Positions 1 through 10,299 are shown, numbered from the stretch's first letter. The stretch is DNA of 64,000 bases from Vreelandella halophila (GCF_009856365.1 NZ_WMEX01000010.1:1-64000), one strand, 5' to 3'. A program made the numbers and translations. Notes: a model not told the origin generated them from the letters alone.

Positions 1-128
1 CAAAGACCGCACTCGAATCAACGAGCACTGACTTTGATGATCGCACCGACCACCACAGCCAGCGCCCACACAAATAACCTGACCCCATTGTTAAAGAACC
101 TCAGAAGGCGTTAAGCCCCTGATTGGAA
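1..128 (-). promoter_or_regulatory. rRNA operon leader with boxA
   Basis: Read on the minus strand, the stretch downstream of the tandem promoters contains GTTCTTTAACAAT (positions 99 to 87), which matches the boxA antitermination element of bacterial pre-16S leaders bound by NusB/S10. No open reading frame is convincing here. The 16S gene itself must lie beyond the left edge, so the rRNA is inferred, not seen. The order tyrS then rrn on one strand is also found in Pseudomonas. Confidence 0.75.
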
Positions 129-135
129 AAACAAA

Positions 136-163
136 ATTCTAAAGCATTTCAGAACTTTGTCAA
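136..163 (-). promoter_or_regulatory. rRNA operon promoter P2
   Basis: On the minus strand a perfect -35 TTGACA (163-158) is followed by a 16-nt spacer and -10 TAGAAT (141-136). It fires toward the boxA leader and the off-window rRNA operon, with an expected start near position 129. It is the promoter nearest to the rRNA genes. Confidence 0.75.
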
Positions 164-231
164 TCCCCGGAACAACTCATGTGCGCCCGAAAGCGCCGCC
201 GCTGTGGGCCGTTGCCCCGAAAGAGATGCGT

Positions 232-259
232 ATTCTACACCCGCACAGGGTGTCGTCAA
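232..259 (-). promoter_or_regulatory. rRNA operon promoter P1
   Basis: A second minus-strand promoter, TTGACG (259-254), 16-nt spacer, TAGAAT (237-232), lies about 96 bp upstream of P2 and just downstream of the tyrS stop codon. Both promoters share the same -10 and the same 16-nt spacing, as is usual for tandem rrn promoters under growth-rate control. Confidence 0.65.
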
Positions 260-294
260 CAGGAGATTTCAGAATGATGTCAGCGGGCACCCAC

Positions 295-1494
295 TCACTG
301 GACATGGACCCGCGCAATCTTCTTCCGACCCGCCTGGATCACGTATGACTGCCCCGCCGGCAGCGACTGTCGATCGCCAAGGGGCTCGCCGTCCACATAG
401 ACAGCCCCATGCTTCACCACATCCTTGGCAGCACCTCCCTGGGCCAGCCCCGCCTGCTTAAGCAGACTGACCACAAAGAGTTCAGCCTCCCCACCTGCAT
501 CCACGGTCACCTCGGGAACATTTTCGGGAATCTCACCGAGCTCCACTCTGTTCCCCGCGGAGCGATGGGCATTCTCAGCCGCCTCTTCGCCGTGATAGCG
601 ACTGATCAGCCAGTGCGCCAGCGCCTTCTTGGCCTCCTGTGGATTGACCCCTTCCTCTTCCACCTGTCGGCGCAGTGCCTCAACCTCATCCATGGGCTTG
701 AGCGTCAGCAGTTCGAAGTAGCGCCATACAAGCTCATCAGGAACCGAAAGCAGCCGGCTGTACATCTGCCCCGGGGCATCCGTGATCCCCACGTAGTTCC
801 CCAGGGACTTGGACATCTTCTGAACCCCGTCCAGCCCTTCAAGGATCGGCATGGTCAGCACCACCTGGGGCTCCTGGTCGTAGTGGCGCTGTAGATGCCG
901 CCCCATGAGCAGGTTGAACTTCTGGTCGGTGCCGCCAAGCTCCACGTCCGCCTCCAGCGCCACGGAGTCATACCCCTGGACCAGCGGATAGAGGAACTCA
1001 TGGATGGCAATGGACTCATTGGCCTGGTAGCGCTTGTGGAAATCATCACGCTCAAGCATGCGGGCCACTGTGTACTGACTTGCCAGCCGGATCATGTCCG
1101 CCGCGCCCATCTCATTCATCCAGGTGGAGTTGAACACAACCCGCGTCTTTTCTGGGTCAAGTACCCGGAAAACCTGCTCCTTATAGGTCTCCGCGTTTGC
1201 AGCCACCTCCTCTTCTGACAGAGGCGGGCGCGTGGCACTTTTCCCGCTGGGATCGCCGATCATGCCGGTGAAGTCCCCGATCAGAAAGATGACCTCATGG
1301 CCCAGCTCCTGGAACTGGCGCAGCTTGTTCAGGAGCACAGTGTGGCCCAGGTGCAGATCAGGCGCCGTGGGATCAAACCCGGCCTTGATCCGCAGTCTAC
1401 GGCCACTGCGCAGCTTGGCAGCCAGGTCTTCCTCGGGGATCAGCTCATCCACACCCCGGTGGATCTGGGCGATGGCGTCATCAATGTTCGTCAT
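295..1494 (-). CDS. tyrS: Tyrosyl-tRNA synthetase (TyrZ-like)
   Basis: A cytosolic class I aminoacyl-tRNA synthetase that activates tyrosine and charges tRNA-Tyr. The 399-aa product has the HIGH-type motif HLGH at residues 48-51, [14 protein letters not shown] near 73-86, the KMSKS loop at 226-230, and a C-terminal S4 RNA-binding domain. The length matches the shorter TyrZ type found in Pseudomonas. An upstream in-frame start would add 19 residues, but ATG 1494 gives the family N-terminus. It is followed by the rRNA promoters and is transcribed away from the M23 peptidase gene. Confidence 0.95.
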   Translation of the reverse strand: MTNIDDAIAQIHRGVDELIPEEDLAAKLRSGRRLRIKAGFDPTAPDLHLGHTVLLNKLRQFQELGHEVIFLIGDFTGMIGDPSGKSATRPPLSEEEVAANAETYKEQVFRVLDPEKTRVVFNSTWMNEMGAADMIRLASQYTVARMLERDDFHKRYQANESIAIHEFLYPLVQGYDSVALEADVELGGTDQKFNLLMGRHLQRHYDQEPQVVLTMPILEGLDGVQKMSKSLGNYVGITDAPGQMYSRLLSVPDELVWRYFELLTLKPMDEVEALRRQVEEEGVNPQEAKKALAHWLISRYHGEEAAENAHRSAGNRVELGEIPENVPEVTVDAGGEAELFVVSLLKQAGLAQGGAAKDVVKHGAVYVDGEPLGDRQSLPAGQSYVIQAGRKKIARVHVQ

Positions 1495-1680
1495 GGATAC
1501 TTGTCTACTCCGATCTGTTCCAGCAGGGCTACCCGCTACACACACTGACAATTTTCATAAGCCATTAACACGGCGGTAATCCCGCCAAATTCACTTTGTG
1601 TCGCAGGCACTTGCAAAGGAAGCAATTGTAACAGGAAACCACAGAGCGCGTTGCACCGCACAATAAAGGCAATCGTTTTT

Positions 1681-1708
1681 TTGCGCCCACTGCTGTTTTC
1701 ATTATACT
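1681..1708 (+). promoter_or_regulatory. Candidate sigma-70 promoter of the M23 peptidase-anmK operon
   Basis: TTGCGC (1681-1686), 16-nt spacer, TATACT (1703-1708) on the plus strand, in the 277-bp divergent gap between tyrS and the peptidase gene. The predicted start near 1715 would leave only about 12 nt before the TTG at 1727, and favours the GTG at 1772 as start codon. Confidence 0.5.
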
Positions 1709-1771
1709 TCGAGTAATTCTGCGAACTTGCCCGAAAAGTTTGCTCCAACACTGAAACAACAGGGTATAACC

Positions 1772-3208
1772 GTGCTCAGACAATTCCCGGGAACCCATAT
1801 CGCCGCGCTTGCCGGTATTACCGCACTGGTTGGTGTCACCCTGCTGGTCAGTCCGGGCAGCAACCAGAGCCAGACCACAAAGGCTTTTAACGTGGCGCCT
1901 GTCTCTCCCGTTCCACAGGACAGCCAGACCTCAACACAACAGTATTCACAGGCCGGCATGGTATCGCCCGCGCGGACACTGGCATACGCCGACGCACCGG
2001 ATCTCCAGAGCCTTCTCGGCATCAATCTGGCAGCCGTCCCTCAAGCCCAGACGTCCGCCACCCAACCAGAACCCCGCGACGAGAACATCCAGGAGAACGA
2101 GCTGGAGTGGCGGCGCTTCACCATCGAGAGAGGCGACTCTCTGTCATCCCTTTTCACCGATGCTGGCGTGAGTCACCAGGAGATGTACCGCATCCTGAAT
2201 GGTGAAGGGAAGCCGGATGAACTGTCGCGCCTGCGTGCCGGCCGGGAAATCGAATTCGGCTTTGATGATGACGGCAAACTCTCCATGGTGGTCCTGCACA
2301 ACAGCCGCACCACCAAGCTCAAGGCGGTGCGCCAGGACGAGAGCTTCCACACTCACGAGGAAATGCGTGAACCCAGAGTGGAGCTGGCCTATGCCACCGG
2401 CGATATCCAGACTTCCTATATCCTTGCTGCGAATCGCGCCGGGCTGGGCACCAAGGTCCGTAACAAGCTCTCGCGCATCTTCGGGTGGCGCATCGATTTC
2501 TCCCGGGACCTTCGCAAGGGTGATCGCTTTGGAGTTCTGTATGAAAAACAGTATCTCGATGGAGAAATGATCGGCCACGGGCGAATTCTGGCCGCCACTT
2601 TCACCAACAAGGGAAAGACCTATTCCGCAGCCCTCTACACGGATGCGAACGGCAACAGCGACTACTACACACCGGAAGGTGAAAGCCTGCGCAAGGCTTT
2701 CCTGCGCACCCCGCTCCAATACCAGCGGGTCTCCTCCCACTTCGACATGAACCGCCGCCACCCCATCCTCAACCGGGTCCGGCCTCACGAAGGCACGGAT
2801 TTCGCGGCCTCACCGGGCACCCCCGTTAAAGCCTCCGGCGACGGTCGGATCACCTATGTGGGGCGGGATGGCGGCTATGGCAAAACCGTCCGTATTGATC
2901 ACGGCAATGAGGTTTCCACCGTCTACAGCCACCTGCGCAGCTACAGGAGAGGACTTCGTCGGGGTGAAACCGTCCAGCAGGGCGACGTGATCGCCTACGT
3001 CGGCATGAGCGGACTGGCGACCGGGCCGCACCTGCACTATGAATACAGGGTCAGTGGCCGCCCCCGGAACCCGCTGCATGTCAGCCTGCCGGACGCAGAG
3101 CCTATTCCGGAGGACCAGATGGCCCAGTTCCGGGCCCAGACCAACCCGCGCCTTGCCCGCCTCTCCGAGGAGGACAACTCCTTCCAGATCGCCCTGGCCG
3201 AGGAGTGA
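1772..3208 (+). CDS. M23 family peptidoglycan endopeptidase (MepM/OapA-type)
   Basis: Membrane-anchored periplasmic metallopeptidase that cuts peptide cross-links so that new murein can be inserted. Residues about 8-30 form the anchor. An OapA/LysM-like segment (GDSLSSLF) lies near 115-145. The C-terminal LytM domain has intact zinc ligands: HEGTD at 339-343 and HLH at 420-422. A TTG start at 1727 is also open but has no ribosome site; the GTG at 1772 gives MLRQFP right before the membrane segment and follows a weak AGG. anmK starts on the base after its stop codon, so export and recycling of wall fragments are co-transcribed. Confidence 0.85.
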   Translation: MLRQFPGTHIAALAGITALVGVTLLVSPGSNQSQTTKAFNVAPVSPVPQDSQTSTQQYSQAGMVSPARTLAYADAPDLQSLLGINLAAVPQAQTSATQPEPRDENIQENELEWRRFTIERGDSLSSLFTDAGVSHQEMYRILNGEGKPDELSRLRAGREIEFGFDDDGKLSMVVLHNSRTTKLKAVRQDESFHTHEEMREPRVELAYATGDIQTSYILAANRAGLGTKVRNKLSRIFGWRIDFSRDLRKGDRFGVLYEKQYLDGEMIGHGRILAATFTNKGKTYSAALYTDANGNSDYYTPEGESLRKAFLRTPLQYQRVSSHFDMNRRHPILNRVRPHEGTDFAASPGTPVKASGDGRITYVGRDGGYGKTVRIDHGNEVSTVYSHLRSYRRGLRRGETVQQGDVIAYVGMSGLATGPHLHYEYRVSGRPRNPLHVSLPDAEPIPEDQMAQFRAQTNPRLARLSEEDNSFQIALAEE

Positions 3209-4342
3209 ATGGCAGGCCAGCCTGACTGGTACATCGGTCTCATGTCCGGCACCAGCATGGACGGGATCGATGCGGTTCTGGTCGGGTTTGGCCCCGAGGG
3301 CATTGAAACCAGCTGGCACACCAGCCACAGCTATCCGGACAATCTTCAGGCCCAGCTGGAAGAACTCGCCGCCAATCAGGGGACGCCATCACTTCTGGGT
3401 GAAGCGGATACCCGGCTGGGGGATGCTTTTGCCCACGCGGCCCTTGCCGTCACTGAAAAAGCCGGCCTGAGGCCGGAACACGTCACGGCCATCGGCAGCC
3501 ATGGCCAGACAGTCCAGCACTGCGCAGAACCGCCCTCTCCCTTCAGCCTGCAGATCGCGGATCCCAACCGCATTGCCGAAGGCACCGGCATCACCACCGT
3601 AGGCGACTTCCGCAGGCGCGACATTGCCGCTGGCGGCCAGGGAGCCCCGCTTGCACCCGCATTCCACACCTGGCTGTTCAGCGCCCCCGGTCGGATGCGC
3701 TGCCTGATCAACCTGGGAGGAATCGCCAATATCACCCTGATCCCGGGCGACCACAGGCCGCCCCGGGGCCACGATACAGGCCCGGCCAACCGCTTGATGG
3801 ACCTGTGGTGCAAACGCCACCAGGGGCACTCTTTCGATCACAACGGCGAATGGGCGGCCTCCGGAACCGTCTGCGAGCCGCTTCTTAGAACATTCCTGAG
3901 CGACACCTATTTCTCCAGACAACCGCCCAAAAGCACCGGCCGGGAACATTTCAATGAAGACTGGCTGGAGGCTCACCTGAGAGCTCTGCCCGATACACCA
4001 AAGCCAAAGGATGTTCAGAGAACGCTTTTGGAACTGACCGCTGTGACGGTCACCCGGGACATCAACGCCATGGGCGCGGAAGAGGTCTTCCTGGCGGGAG
4101 GCGGCGCTTTCAACCCGCTTCTGGCGGAGCGTGTTGCCAGCCTGCTTCCGGAGGCGTCGGTGGGTTCCACGACCGCCCTGGGGCTGGATCCACAGAGTGT
4201 GGAGGGAGCGGCTTTCGCGTGGCTGGCACGCCAGAGACTCAATAACGCCCCCGGCAACCTGCCTTCGGTTACCGGTGCGTCGGGGCCAAGAGTACTTGGT
4301 GGGGTTTGGCCCGGCGGGGCCGGAACCTCAGATGCTGAATGA
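3209..4342 (+). CDS. anmK: Anhydro-N-acetylmuramic acid kinase
   Basis: Converts 1,6-anhydroMurNAc, released by lytic transglycosylases, to MurNAc-6-phosphate in the murein recycling pathway, in the cytoplasm. The N-terminal [10 protein letters not shown] (residues 12-21) is the family ATP/sugar signature with the conserved Asp18; GGGAFNPLL near 294-302 is the second nucleotide-binding stretch. At 377 aa it has the usual length. It directly abuts the M23 peptidase gene with no gap. Its last 15 bp overlap the 3' end of erpA on the opposite strand. Confidence 0.95.
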   Translation: MAGQPDWYIGLMSGTSMDGIDAVLVGFGPEGIETSWHTSHSYPDNLQAQLEELAANQGTPSLLGEADTRLGDAFAHAALAVTEKAGLRPEHVTAIGSHGQTVQHCAEPPSPFSLQIADPNRIAEGTGITTVGDFRRRDIAAGGQGAPLAPAFHTWLFSAPGRMRCLINLGGIANITLIPGDHRPPRGHDTGPANRLMDLWCKRHQGHSFDHNGEWAASGTVCEPLLRTFLSDTYFSRQPPKSTGREHFNEDWLEAHLRALPDTPKPKDVQRTLLELTAVTVTRDINAMGAEEVFLAGGGAFNPLLAERVASLLPEASVGSTTALGLDPQSVEGAAFAWLARQRLNNAPGNLPSVTGASGPRVLGGVWPGGAGTSDAE

Positions 4343-4681
4343 AGACCCGCAGCCGCAGGTACTGGTGGCATTCGGGTTCTGAACCCGGAACTGGGCGCCC
4401 ATCAGATCCTCTTCATAATCAACGGTAGCACCCACCAGATACTGGTAGCTCAACGGATCCACAAGCAGGGTCACGCCATCGCGCTCAACTGCCGCATCAT
4501 CGTCCGCCTGATTCTCATCGAAGGTGAAGCCGTACTGGAAGCCGGAGCAACCACCGCCCGTAATGAACACGCGCAGCTTGAGATCGGGATTACCTTCCTC
4601 GGTAATCAGCTCACGCACACGTGCAACGGCTGATTCGGTGAAAAACACCGGTATTGCCGCCTGTTCCTGAACCACGCCCAT
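4328..4681 (-). CDS. erpA: Iron-sulfur cluster insertion protein ErpA
   Basis: A-type Fe-S carrier that delivers clusters to apo-proteins, including IspG and others. The 117-aa product has all three cluster ligands, Cys45 (GGGCSGF), Cys109 and Cys111 (TCGCGSSF). The start at 4681 was chosen because GGGAG lies seven bases upstream; a longer form from 4711 would add ten residues that the family lacks. It stands alone between anmK (convergent, 15-bp overlap) and the bactofilin gene. Confidence 0.95.
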   Translation of the reverse strand: MGVVQEQAAIPVFFTESAVARVRELITEEGNPDLKLRVFITGGGCSGFQYGFTFDENQADDDAAVERDGVTLLVDPLSYQYLVGATVDYEEDLMGAQFRVQNPNATSTCGCGSSFSI

Positions 4682-4770
4682 GCGATCACTCCCAACTGCT
4701 GTTCCATTCAAGTCAGACCATTATGTGAACCAGAGTACCGGCCTGACAAGCCTGATTGCGCCACCCCGGG

Positions 4771-5304
4771 TCAGACGCTCGACGCCCTCTCCAGGGAGCT
4801 CGTTGAGCTGCCTTCCCCCGGCTCTTCATTCCGGGCCTCATCATCTCCCGCAGCGGGGCTCGCCGCCCTGGCACCGCTCTCCTGCTGCTGCTCGCGATGC
4901 CCCGAGGGCAGCGTCCTGGAGCCACCCGGAAGGCCACCCTCACGCTGATGCAGCAGGCTGCCATTAACCGCCGCCCCCATGGCCATCTCAATCAGATGGT
5001 AATACACGTTGCCATGGATGGAGGCCTTGGAAGCCAGTTCAAGATCCTCCGAGGAATAGACATTGCCATGCACCGTACCGTTGATGATGATGTGCGGTGC
5101 ATAGACATCGCCGACCACCTCGCCAACGTCACTGATGCGAAGCACTGCATCCGAACCTTCCTCGGCGTAGACCGTACCCTCAACACGCCCATCGATATGC
5201 AGACCGCCGGAGAAATGCACATCCCCGGTTATGGACATCTTGTTCGAAACCAGTGTGTCGTACTGACCCGAACCTTTATTGATCGTCCTGGACTTGCGAA
5301 ACAT
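4771..5304 (-). CDS. Bactofilin (polymer-forming cytoskeletal protein)
   Basis: Small beta-helical protein that polymerises without nucleotide and acts in cell shape or as a scaffold at the inner membrane. Of 177 aa, residues about 20-115 hold the bactofilin core with its repeated valine/isoleucine-glycine turns (GDVHFSGGLHIDGRVEG, GDVYAPHIIINGTVHGNVY). The tail after residue 120 is rich in Gly, Ser, Glu and Gln and looks disordered. ATG 5304 follows GAGGCGG and overlaps the end of the DUF6776 gene by 29 bp, so the two are translationally linked. The same pairing occurs beside erpA in Pseudomonas. Confidence 0.85.
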   Translation of the reverse strand: MFRKSRTINKGSGQYDTLVSNKMSITGDVHFSGGLHIDGRVEGTVYAEEGSDAVLRISDVGEVVGDVYAPHIIINGTVHGNVYSSEDLELASKASIHGNVYYHLIEMAMGAAVNGSLLHQREGGLPGGSRTLPSGHREQQQESGARAASPAAGDDEARNEEPGEGSSTSSLERASSV

Positions 5305-6043
5305 CCGCCTCGCCCCCTGTTTTGTCCTGCCAGAAAAATTCACGCTCGGATGTTTCACGACCGTTGTCCGTAACCGCTGCAACCTGGATGGAATGGGGTT
5401 CAAACCCTTCGGGAATCGTCATATCCCCATCCACTGACTGGAAATAGCGGAACCGGAACTCGATGTCGTTATCCTCGCGTGAGTCCGAAATCCTGTGCAG
5501 CGGAAGCCGCTGCCGTTCCTCTCCAACATAGCCCACAAGATGGACTTTCACATGGCCTGACACAAACCGGTTATTGTCGCCGATCTGGCTGAGCACAAGA
5601 TTGTAGCGCCAACGGTCTGGATTGCTGGTGGGATCCAGATCCATGCGGAACACCTGGAGTCCGGTTTCAAGATCCTCAGGCGCCATGATGCTCTTATAGA
5701 AACTGATCTCGGACTTGTGCTCCTGAAGAGCCTGCTCCAGTTCGCGGATCGTGTCCTGGGCTTCACGCAGACTGTGGCGGTCCACTTCCTGATCTCGCTC
5801 CACCCGCAACAGCTCCCGACGGTACTCGGTAACCTTTTCCTGAAGCCGGTCACGCTCCTCGCGCACCGTTTCAAAGCCCTCCTCCGCTGCCTGGAAGCGA
5901 GCCCTGTACTGGTGACTCCCAAGCATAAAGCCCGCGCCCCCTGAGGTGACCGAAAACACCAGCAGAATCGTCAGCCGCCGCAGGCGCTCACCGCGCCGCT
6001 GGCGAACCAGTACCAGTTCTTCCGAAGAATCGGAGCGTGCCAT
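5276..6043 (-). CDS. DUF6776 family membrane-anchored coiled-coil protein
   Basis: A 255-aa protein with a basic N-terminus, one transmembrane helix at about 24-44, a coiled coil at about 50-115 (heptads rich in Glu, Arg, Leu), and a C-terminal beta-rich domain of about 130 residues probably in the periplasm. It overlaps the bactofilin gene, which suggests that the two act together, for example as a membrane anchor for the bactofilin polymer; that partnership is inference. No enzymatic motif is visible. The family is of unknown function. Confidence 0.7.
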   Translation of the reverse strand: MARSDSSEELVLVRQRRGERLRRLTILLVFSVTSGGAGFMLGSHQYRARFQAAEEGFETVREERDRLQEKVTEYRRELLRVERDQEVDRHSLREAQDTIRELEQALQEHKSEISFYKSIMAPEDLETGLQVFRMDLDPTSNPDRWRYNLVLSQIGDNNRFVSGHVKVHLVGYVGEERQRLPLHRISDSREDNDIEFRFRYFQSVDGDMTIPEGFEPHSIQVAAVTDNGRETSEREFFWQDKTGGEADVSQVQDDQ

Positions 6044-6054
6044 GGGATTGGTCC

Positions 6055-7089
6055 TCAGGGCAGAAGCGCGGGCGCCTTCAGCCCTTCGCGTTCATCAAAA
6101 CCACACATCAGGTTCATGTTCTGGATCGCCTGCCCGGCAGCACCCTTGACCAGGTTGTCCGTGACCGAGCTGACAATGATCCGGTTCTGGCCCGGTTGGC
6201 GGTGCAAAGCCATCCGGCAGGTATTCTCACCACGCACTGAGCGCGTCTCGGGCAACGAACCCCAGGGCATCACGTCCACAAAGGGCTCATCGCGGAAGCG
6301 GTTCTCGTAGATGGCCTGAAAGTCCGCAGCCTCATCTGAGATCTCCGCATAGAGCGTAGCCTCAATGCCACGGACCATGGGCACCAGATGGGGTACAAAG
6401 GTAACCTGAGGCGCCGAGCGCGCCTGCATCATCCGCAGCCCCTGCTCAATCTCCGGTCCGTGCCGGTGGCCGGAGGCCGCATAGGCCCGGAAGCTCTCCC
6501 CGGCCTCGCCGAGCAGCATGCCCATGCGGGCCTGCCGGCCACCACCGCTGGCACCGGACTTGCCATCCGCGATCAGCCGTGACGGATCCACCACGCCCGC
6601 CTCGATCATCGGCAGGAAGCCCAGCTGGATGGTCGTGGCATAACAGCCGGGATTGGCCACGAGGCGCGCCCCCCGAATCTGCTCCCGGTTGATCTCCGGC
6701 AGGCCATACACCGCTTCGCGGATGAGATCCGGCGCGGTATGGGTAGTGCCATACCAGTGTTCCCAGACCTCGCGCTCCTGCAGCCGGAAATCGGCGGACA
6801 GGTCCACAACCTTCACGCCCTGCTCCAGCAGGTGCCCCACACTGTCCATCGCTACCGCATTGGGCGTGGCGAAGAACACCAGGTCGCACTCAGCCAGACG
6901 CTCATCATCCGGATCCTCAAAGGCCAGATCACAGTGGCCACGCAGGCTCGGAAAGAGTTCCGCCACCGGACGCCCGGCCTCCGAGCGCGAGGTGATCAGC
7001 GCCACCTCCACACCCGGATGCAGCGCCAGCAGCCTCAGCAGCTCCACGCCTGTATAGCCGGTACCCCCGACAATGCCCACTGTGATCAC
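6055..7089 (-). CDS. argC: N-acetyl-gamma-glutamyl-phosphate reductase
   Basis: NADPH-dependent third step of arginine synthesis: reduces N-acetylglutamyl phosphate to the semialdehyde. The product is 344 aa when started at the GTG at 7089, which lies six bases after a perfect AGGAGG; the longer ATG start at 7140 would add 17 residues before the Rossmann motif [10 protein letters not shown] (residues 5-14). The catalytic cysteine is Cys149 in NPGCYAT. It is divergent from hemJ and lies 11 bp upstream of the DUF6776 gene, the same order as in Pseudomonas. Confidence 0.95.
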   Translation of the reverse strand: MITVGIVGGTGYTGVELLRLLALHPGVEVALITSRSEAGRPVAELFPSLRGHCDLAFEDPDDERLAECDLVFFATPNAVAMDSVGHLLEQGVKVVDLSADFRLQEREVWEHWYGTTHTAPDLIREAVYGLPEINREQIRGARLVANPGCYATTIQLGFLPMIEAGVVDPSRLIADGKSGASGGGRQARMGMLLGEAGESFRAYAASGHRHGPEIEQGLRMMQARSAPQVTFVPHLVPMVRGIEATLYAEISDEAADFQAIYENRFRDEPFVDVMPWGSLPETRSVRGENTCRMALHRQPGQNRIIVSSVTDNLVKGAAGQAIQNMNLMCGFDEREGLKAPALLP

Positions 7090-7180
7090 GTTCTGCCTCC
7101 TCTGTACTGGTTCCGCTCGTTGGCGCCCGTAACAGAGCATTGTACCATGCCTGAATCATTCAGTCGGTTAAGGAGTTCCT

Positions 7181-7603
7181 GTGCTCTGGATCAAAGCGTT
7201 CCATCTCATGGCCATGGTCACCTGGTTCGCGGGTATCTTCTACCTGCCCCGCCTTTTCGTTTACCACGCCATGACCGAGGATGAACCCGGCCGGGAACGG
7301 TTCCGGACCATGGAGCGCAAGCTGTACCGCGGCATCATGAACCCGTCCATGATCGCCACACTGATCTTCGGCACCTGGCTTATCGCCCTGAACCCGGAGT
7401 ACTACCTGCAGCAGGGGTGGCTGCACATCAAGCTGCTGCTGATCGCGGTGCTGGTGGCCTACCACCTGTGGTGCGGGCATTTCGTCCGGCTCTTCCGGGA
7501 TGACCGCAACACCAGGGGCCACATCTTCTTCCGCTGGATCAACGAGGCGCCGGTCCTGCTTCTGGTCGCCATTATTCTGCTCGCCGTTCTGAGGCCCTTC
7601 TGA
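7181..7603 (+). CDS. hemJ: Protoporphyrinogen IX oxidase HemJ
   Basis: Inner-membrane enzyme that oxidises protoporphyrinogen IX to protoporphyrin IX in bacteria without HemG or HemY. The 140-aa protein has four hydrophobic segments and the conserved His8 (KAFHLMAMVTWFAG) of the UPF0093/HemJ family. Start codon is GTG 7181, supported by AAGGAG five bases upstream. It shares one base with thiD (TGATG) and heads the operon hemJ-thiD-thiE-hemL, so two tetrapyrrole genes bracket two thiamin genes. Confidence 0.88.
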   Translation: MLWIKAFHLMAMVTWFAGIFYLPRLFVYHAMTEDEPGRERFRTMERKLYRGIMNPSMIATLIFGTWLIALNPEYYLQQGWLHIKLLLIAVLVAYHLWCGHFVRLFRDDRNTRGHIFFRWINEAPVLLLVAIILLAVLRPF

Positions 7604-8385
7604 TGCCCAATACACGCCCCCAGGTACTCGTTATCTCGGGCCTGGACCCGTCCGGCGGAGCCGGCATCCAGGCCGACATCCAGGCCATCACCGCCATGGG
7701 AGCGCACCCGCTGCCGGTGCTGAGCTGCCTGACCGTGCAGGACACCTGTAATGTGCACGGTGCGGAAGCGGTTGACCCTGAACTGATTGCACGCCAGATC
7801 CGCTCAGTGGCCGCTGACTCCCCCATCCACGCCATCAAGACCGGTGCCATGGGAGATCACCGCATCGTCAGCATGCTGCGTACGGTCCTGGACGAGCTCG
7901 GGCCATTACCTCTGGTGGTGGACCCGGTGATCAAAGCCGCCGGTGGCGGTGAGCTGGCGGATGGGAAGCTGGTGGCAGCCATGCGCTCGGAGCTCTTCCC
8001 CATGGCGTCCGTCATCACCCCGAATGGCCCGGAACTGGCGGAGCTGGGCGGCAGCGACGACGTCACCACCAGTGCCCAGGCACTGCTTGATGAGGGTGCC
8101 GGCGCCGTTCTCGCCACTGGCGGGCACGGCACCGGGCCAACCATCGAGAACCGGCTTTTCCGCAGGGAGCAGGTCGCCTCGTCATGGCAACTGGAACGGG
8201 TGGGCGGTGAATACCATGGCAGCGGCTGCACACTCGCCGCGGCCATCAGCGCGGGCCTGGCCGAGGGATTGCCGTTACCCGAGGCCATTGAGCATGCCCA
8301 GATTTTCACCGAGCGTGCCATACGGGGTGCGCTGCGTGTCGGCCGGGGCCAGCCGGTCCCGGACAGGAGCCTGATCAATGACTGA
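7603..8385 (+). CDS. thiD: Hydroxymethylpyrimidine/phosphomethylpyrimidine kinase
   Basis: Phosphorylates HMP and then HMP-P to the pyrophosphate used in thiamin synthesis. The 260-aa ribokinase-fold protein shows SGLDPSGGAGIQADI near the N-terminus, the VVDPVIKA strand, and the C-terminal GSGCTLAAAI anion-hole motif with the catalytic-type Asp/Cys region. It overlaps hemJ by one base and thiE by eight, so translation is coupled. No TPP riboswitch was seen upstream of the operon. Confidence 0.93.
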   Translation: MPNTRPQVLVISGLDPSGGAGIQADIQAITAMGAHPLPVLSCLTVQDTCNVHGAEAVDPELIARQIRSVAADSPIHAIKTGAMGDHRIVSMLRTVLDELGPLPLVVDPVIKAAGGGELADGKLVAAMRSELFPMASVITPNGPELAELGGSDDVTTSAQALLDEGAGAVLATGGHGTGPTIENRLFRREQVASSWQLERVGGEYHGSGCTLAAAISAGLAEGLPLPEAIEHAQIFTERAIRGALRVGRGQPVPDRSLIND

Positions 8386-9019
8386 ACGGATGCCAGGGCA
8401 GGGACTCTACGCCATCACCGACAGCCAGCTGCTGCCGGACGACCGCATCGTGGATGCTGTTGAACAGGCCCTGGCCGGTGGCGCCGTCATGGTCCAGTAC
8501 CGGGACAAACGCCCCGATGATGAGCTGCGCCGGAGCATCGCGGAGCAGCTTCTGGCGGCCTGTCAGCGTTGGGGGCGTCCCCTGATCGTGAACGATGACG
8601 TCGCCCTGGCCCGGCAGATCGGTGCCGACGGCGTCCATCTCGGCCTTGAGGACTCAACGCCGGAAGAAGCCCGTGAGCAGCTGGGCCCTGGCGCCATCAT
8701 CGGCGTCACCTGTCACGACGACCTGGAGCGGGCCCGGGAGCAGGCGTCCGGATCCGCGGACTACCTCGCGTTCGGGCGTTTCTTCCCATCCGCCACCAAG
8801 GGCTCGGCACCGTCCGCCTCCGCCGATGTACTCGGTCAGGCAGGCGCCCTCGGCTTGCCCAGGGTCGCCATCGGCGGCATAACCACGGATAATGCGCCCA
8901 GCCTGATCCGGGCAGGCGCGGACCTGATCGCGGTCATCCACGGGCTGTTCTCGACGCAGGACATCGAAGCAACGGCCCGTGAGTTCACCCAACTTTTTGC
9001 AACAGGAGCCTCTTCATGA
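8378..9019 (+). CDS. thiE: Thiamine-phosphate synthase
   Basis: Joins HMP-pyrophosphate and the thiazole phosphate to give thiamin phosphate. A 213-aa TIM barrel with QYRDKR (pyrimidine/pyrophosphate site), LIVNDD, GVHLG, and IGGITTDN near residue 168 as the phosphate-binding loop. Its start lies inside the thiD end and its stop overlaps the hemL start by 4 bp (ATGA). ThiE plus ThiD without other thi genes here means that the thiazole and HMP branches are encoded elsewhere. Confidence 0.93.
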   Translation: MTERMPGQGLYAITDSQLLPDDRIVDAVEQALAGGAVMVQYRDKRPDDELRRSIAEQLLAACQRWGRPLIVNDDVALARQIGADGVHLGLEDSTPEEAREQLGPGAIIGVTCHDDLERAREQASGSADYLAFGRFFPSATKGSAPSASADVLGQAGALGLPRVAIGGITTDNAPSLIRAGADLIAVIHGLFSTQDIEATAREFTQLFATGASS

Positions 9020-10296
9020 GCCAGTCGGATACGCTTTTCGAGCAGGCGAGCCAATACATCCCCGGCGGCGTCAACTCGCCGGTGCGCGCCTTCAAGGGCG
9101 TGGGCGGCACGCCCATCTTCTTCAAACAGGCAGAAGGTGCCTACCTCTGGGATGAGGATGACAAGCGCTACATCGACTATGTGGGCAGCTGGGGTCCCAT
9201 GATCCTGGGCCATGCCGCCCCCGCCGTGATCGAGGCGATCCGGGACCAGCTGACCCACGGCACCGGCTATGGCGCACCCAGCTCAACGGAAACTGCCATG
9301 GCCCGCAAGATCTGCGAGATGGTGCCTTCAGTGGACATGGTGCGCATGACCAATTCCGGCACCGAAGCCACCATGAGCGCCGTGCGGCTGGCGCGCGGCT
9401 ATACCGGCCGTGACCGCATCCTGAAATTCGAGGGCAACTACCACGGCCATGTGGACTCGCTGCTGGTGAAGGCCGGCTCAGGCGCGCTGACTCTGGGCCA
9501 GCCCAACTCGCCGGGCATCCCCAAGGCCCTCGCGGAACAGACCCTCACTGCCACCTTCAACGATCTGGAAAGCGTCGAGACCATCTTCCAGGAGTACGGC
9601 AGCGAGATCGCAGGCATCATCGTCGAACCCGTGGCCGGCAATATGAACTGCGTGCCGCCGGTCGCTGGCTTCCTGGAAGGGTTGCGCGAGATCTGCGACC
9701 GTCACGGCAGCGTGCTGATCTTCGACGAGGTGATGTCCGGCTTCCGGGTCGCGCCAGGCGGTGCCCAGGAGCGTTACGGCGTGACTCCGGATCTGACCGC
9801 GCTGGGCAAGATCATCGGCGGTGGCCTGCCGGTGGGCGCACTCGGCGGGCGCCGTGACATCATGAGTCACCTGGCACCGCTGGGGCCGGTCTACCAGGCA
9901 GGCACGCTTTCCGGTAACCCGCTGGCCATGCGCGCGGGCCTCGCAACCCTGGAAGGGCTCTCCCAGCCAGGCTTCCACGATCAGCTGGAACAGCGTACCC
10001 GGAAGCTGATGGACGGTTTTGCCGCAATTGCCGATAAGCACGGCATTCCGCTGAAGGTTCAGGGCGCCGGGGGCATGTTCGGGCTCTTCTTCACGGACCA
10101 GCCGGAAGTAACCCGCTTCGAACACGTGGTCAACTGCGACACCGAGCGCTTCGGCCGCTTCTTCCACGCCATGCTGGAACAGGGCGTCTACCTGGCCCCG
10201 GCGGCATTCGAAGCCGGCTTTGTATCCGGCGCCCACACCGAGGCGGACATTGAGGCCACGCTGCAGGCGGCGGATAACGCCATGGCGCAGCTCTGA
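9016..10296 (+). CDS. hemL: Glutamate-1-semialdehyde 2,1-aminomutase
   Basis: PLP enzyme that turns glutamate-1-semialdehyde into 5-aminolevulinate, the first committed precursor of haem and sirohaem. The 426-aa product has [11 protein letters not shown] at 16-26, the cofactor Asp in [10 protein letters not shown] and the Schiff-base lysine Lys265 in [10 protein letters not shown]. It is last in the hemJ-thiD-thiE-hemL operon and ends 3 bp from the convergent TPR gene, as in the PA3975-PA3978 region of P. aeruginosa. Confidence 0.96.
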   Translation: MSQSDTLFEQASQYIPGGVNSPVRAFKGVGGTPIFFKQAEGAYLWDEDDKRYIDYVGSWGPMILGHAAPAVIEAIRDQLTHGTGYGAPSSTETAMARKICEMVPSVDMVRMTNSGTEATMSAVRLARGYTGRDRILKFEGNYHGHVDSLLVKAGSGALTLGQPNSPGIPKALAEQTLTATFNDLESVETIFQEYGSEIAGIIVEPVAGNMNCVPPVAGFLEGLREICDRHGSVLIFDEVMSGFRVAPGGAQERYGVTPDLTALGKIIGGGLPVGALGGRRDIMSHLAPLGPVYQAGTLSGNPLAMRAGLATLEGLSQPGFHDQLEQRTRKLMDGFAAIADKHGIPLKVQGAGGMFGLFFTDQPEVTRFEHVVNCDTERFGRFFHAMLEQGVYLAPAAFEAGFVSGAHTEADIEATLQAADNAMAQL

Positions 10297-10299
10297 GCT

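Noticed and set aside
7090-7180. TPP riboswitch before hemJ-thiD-thiE
   Set aside because: The 91-bp gap is too short and lacks the conserved thi-box sequences such as CUGAGA and ACCUGAUC.
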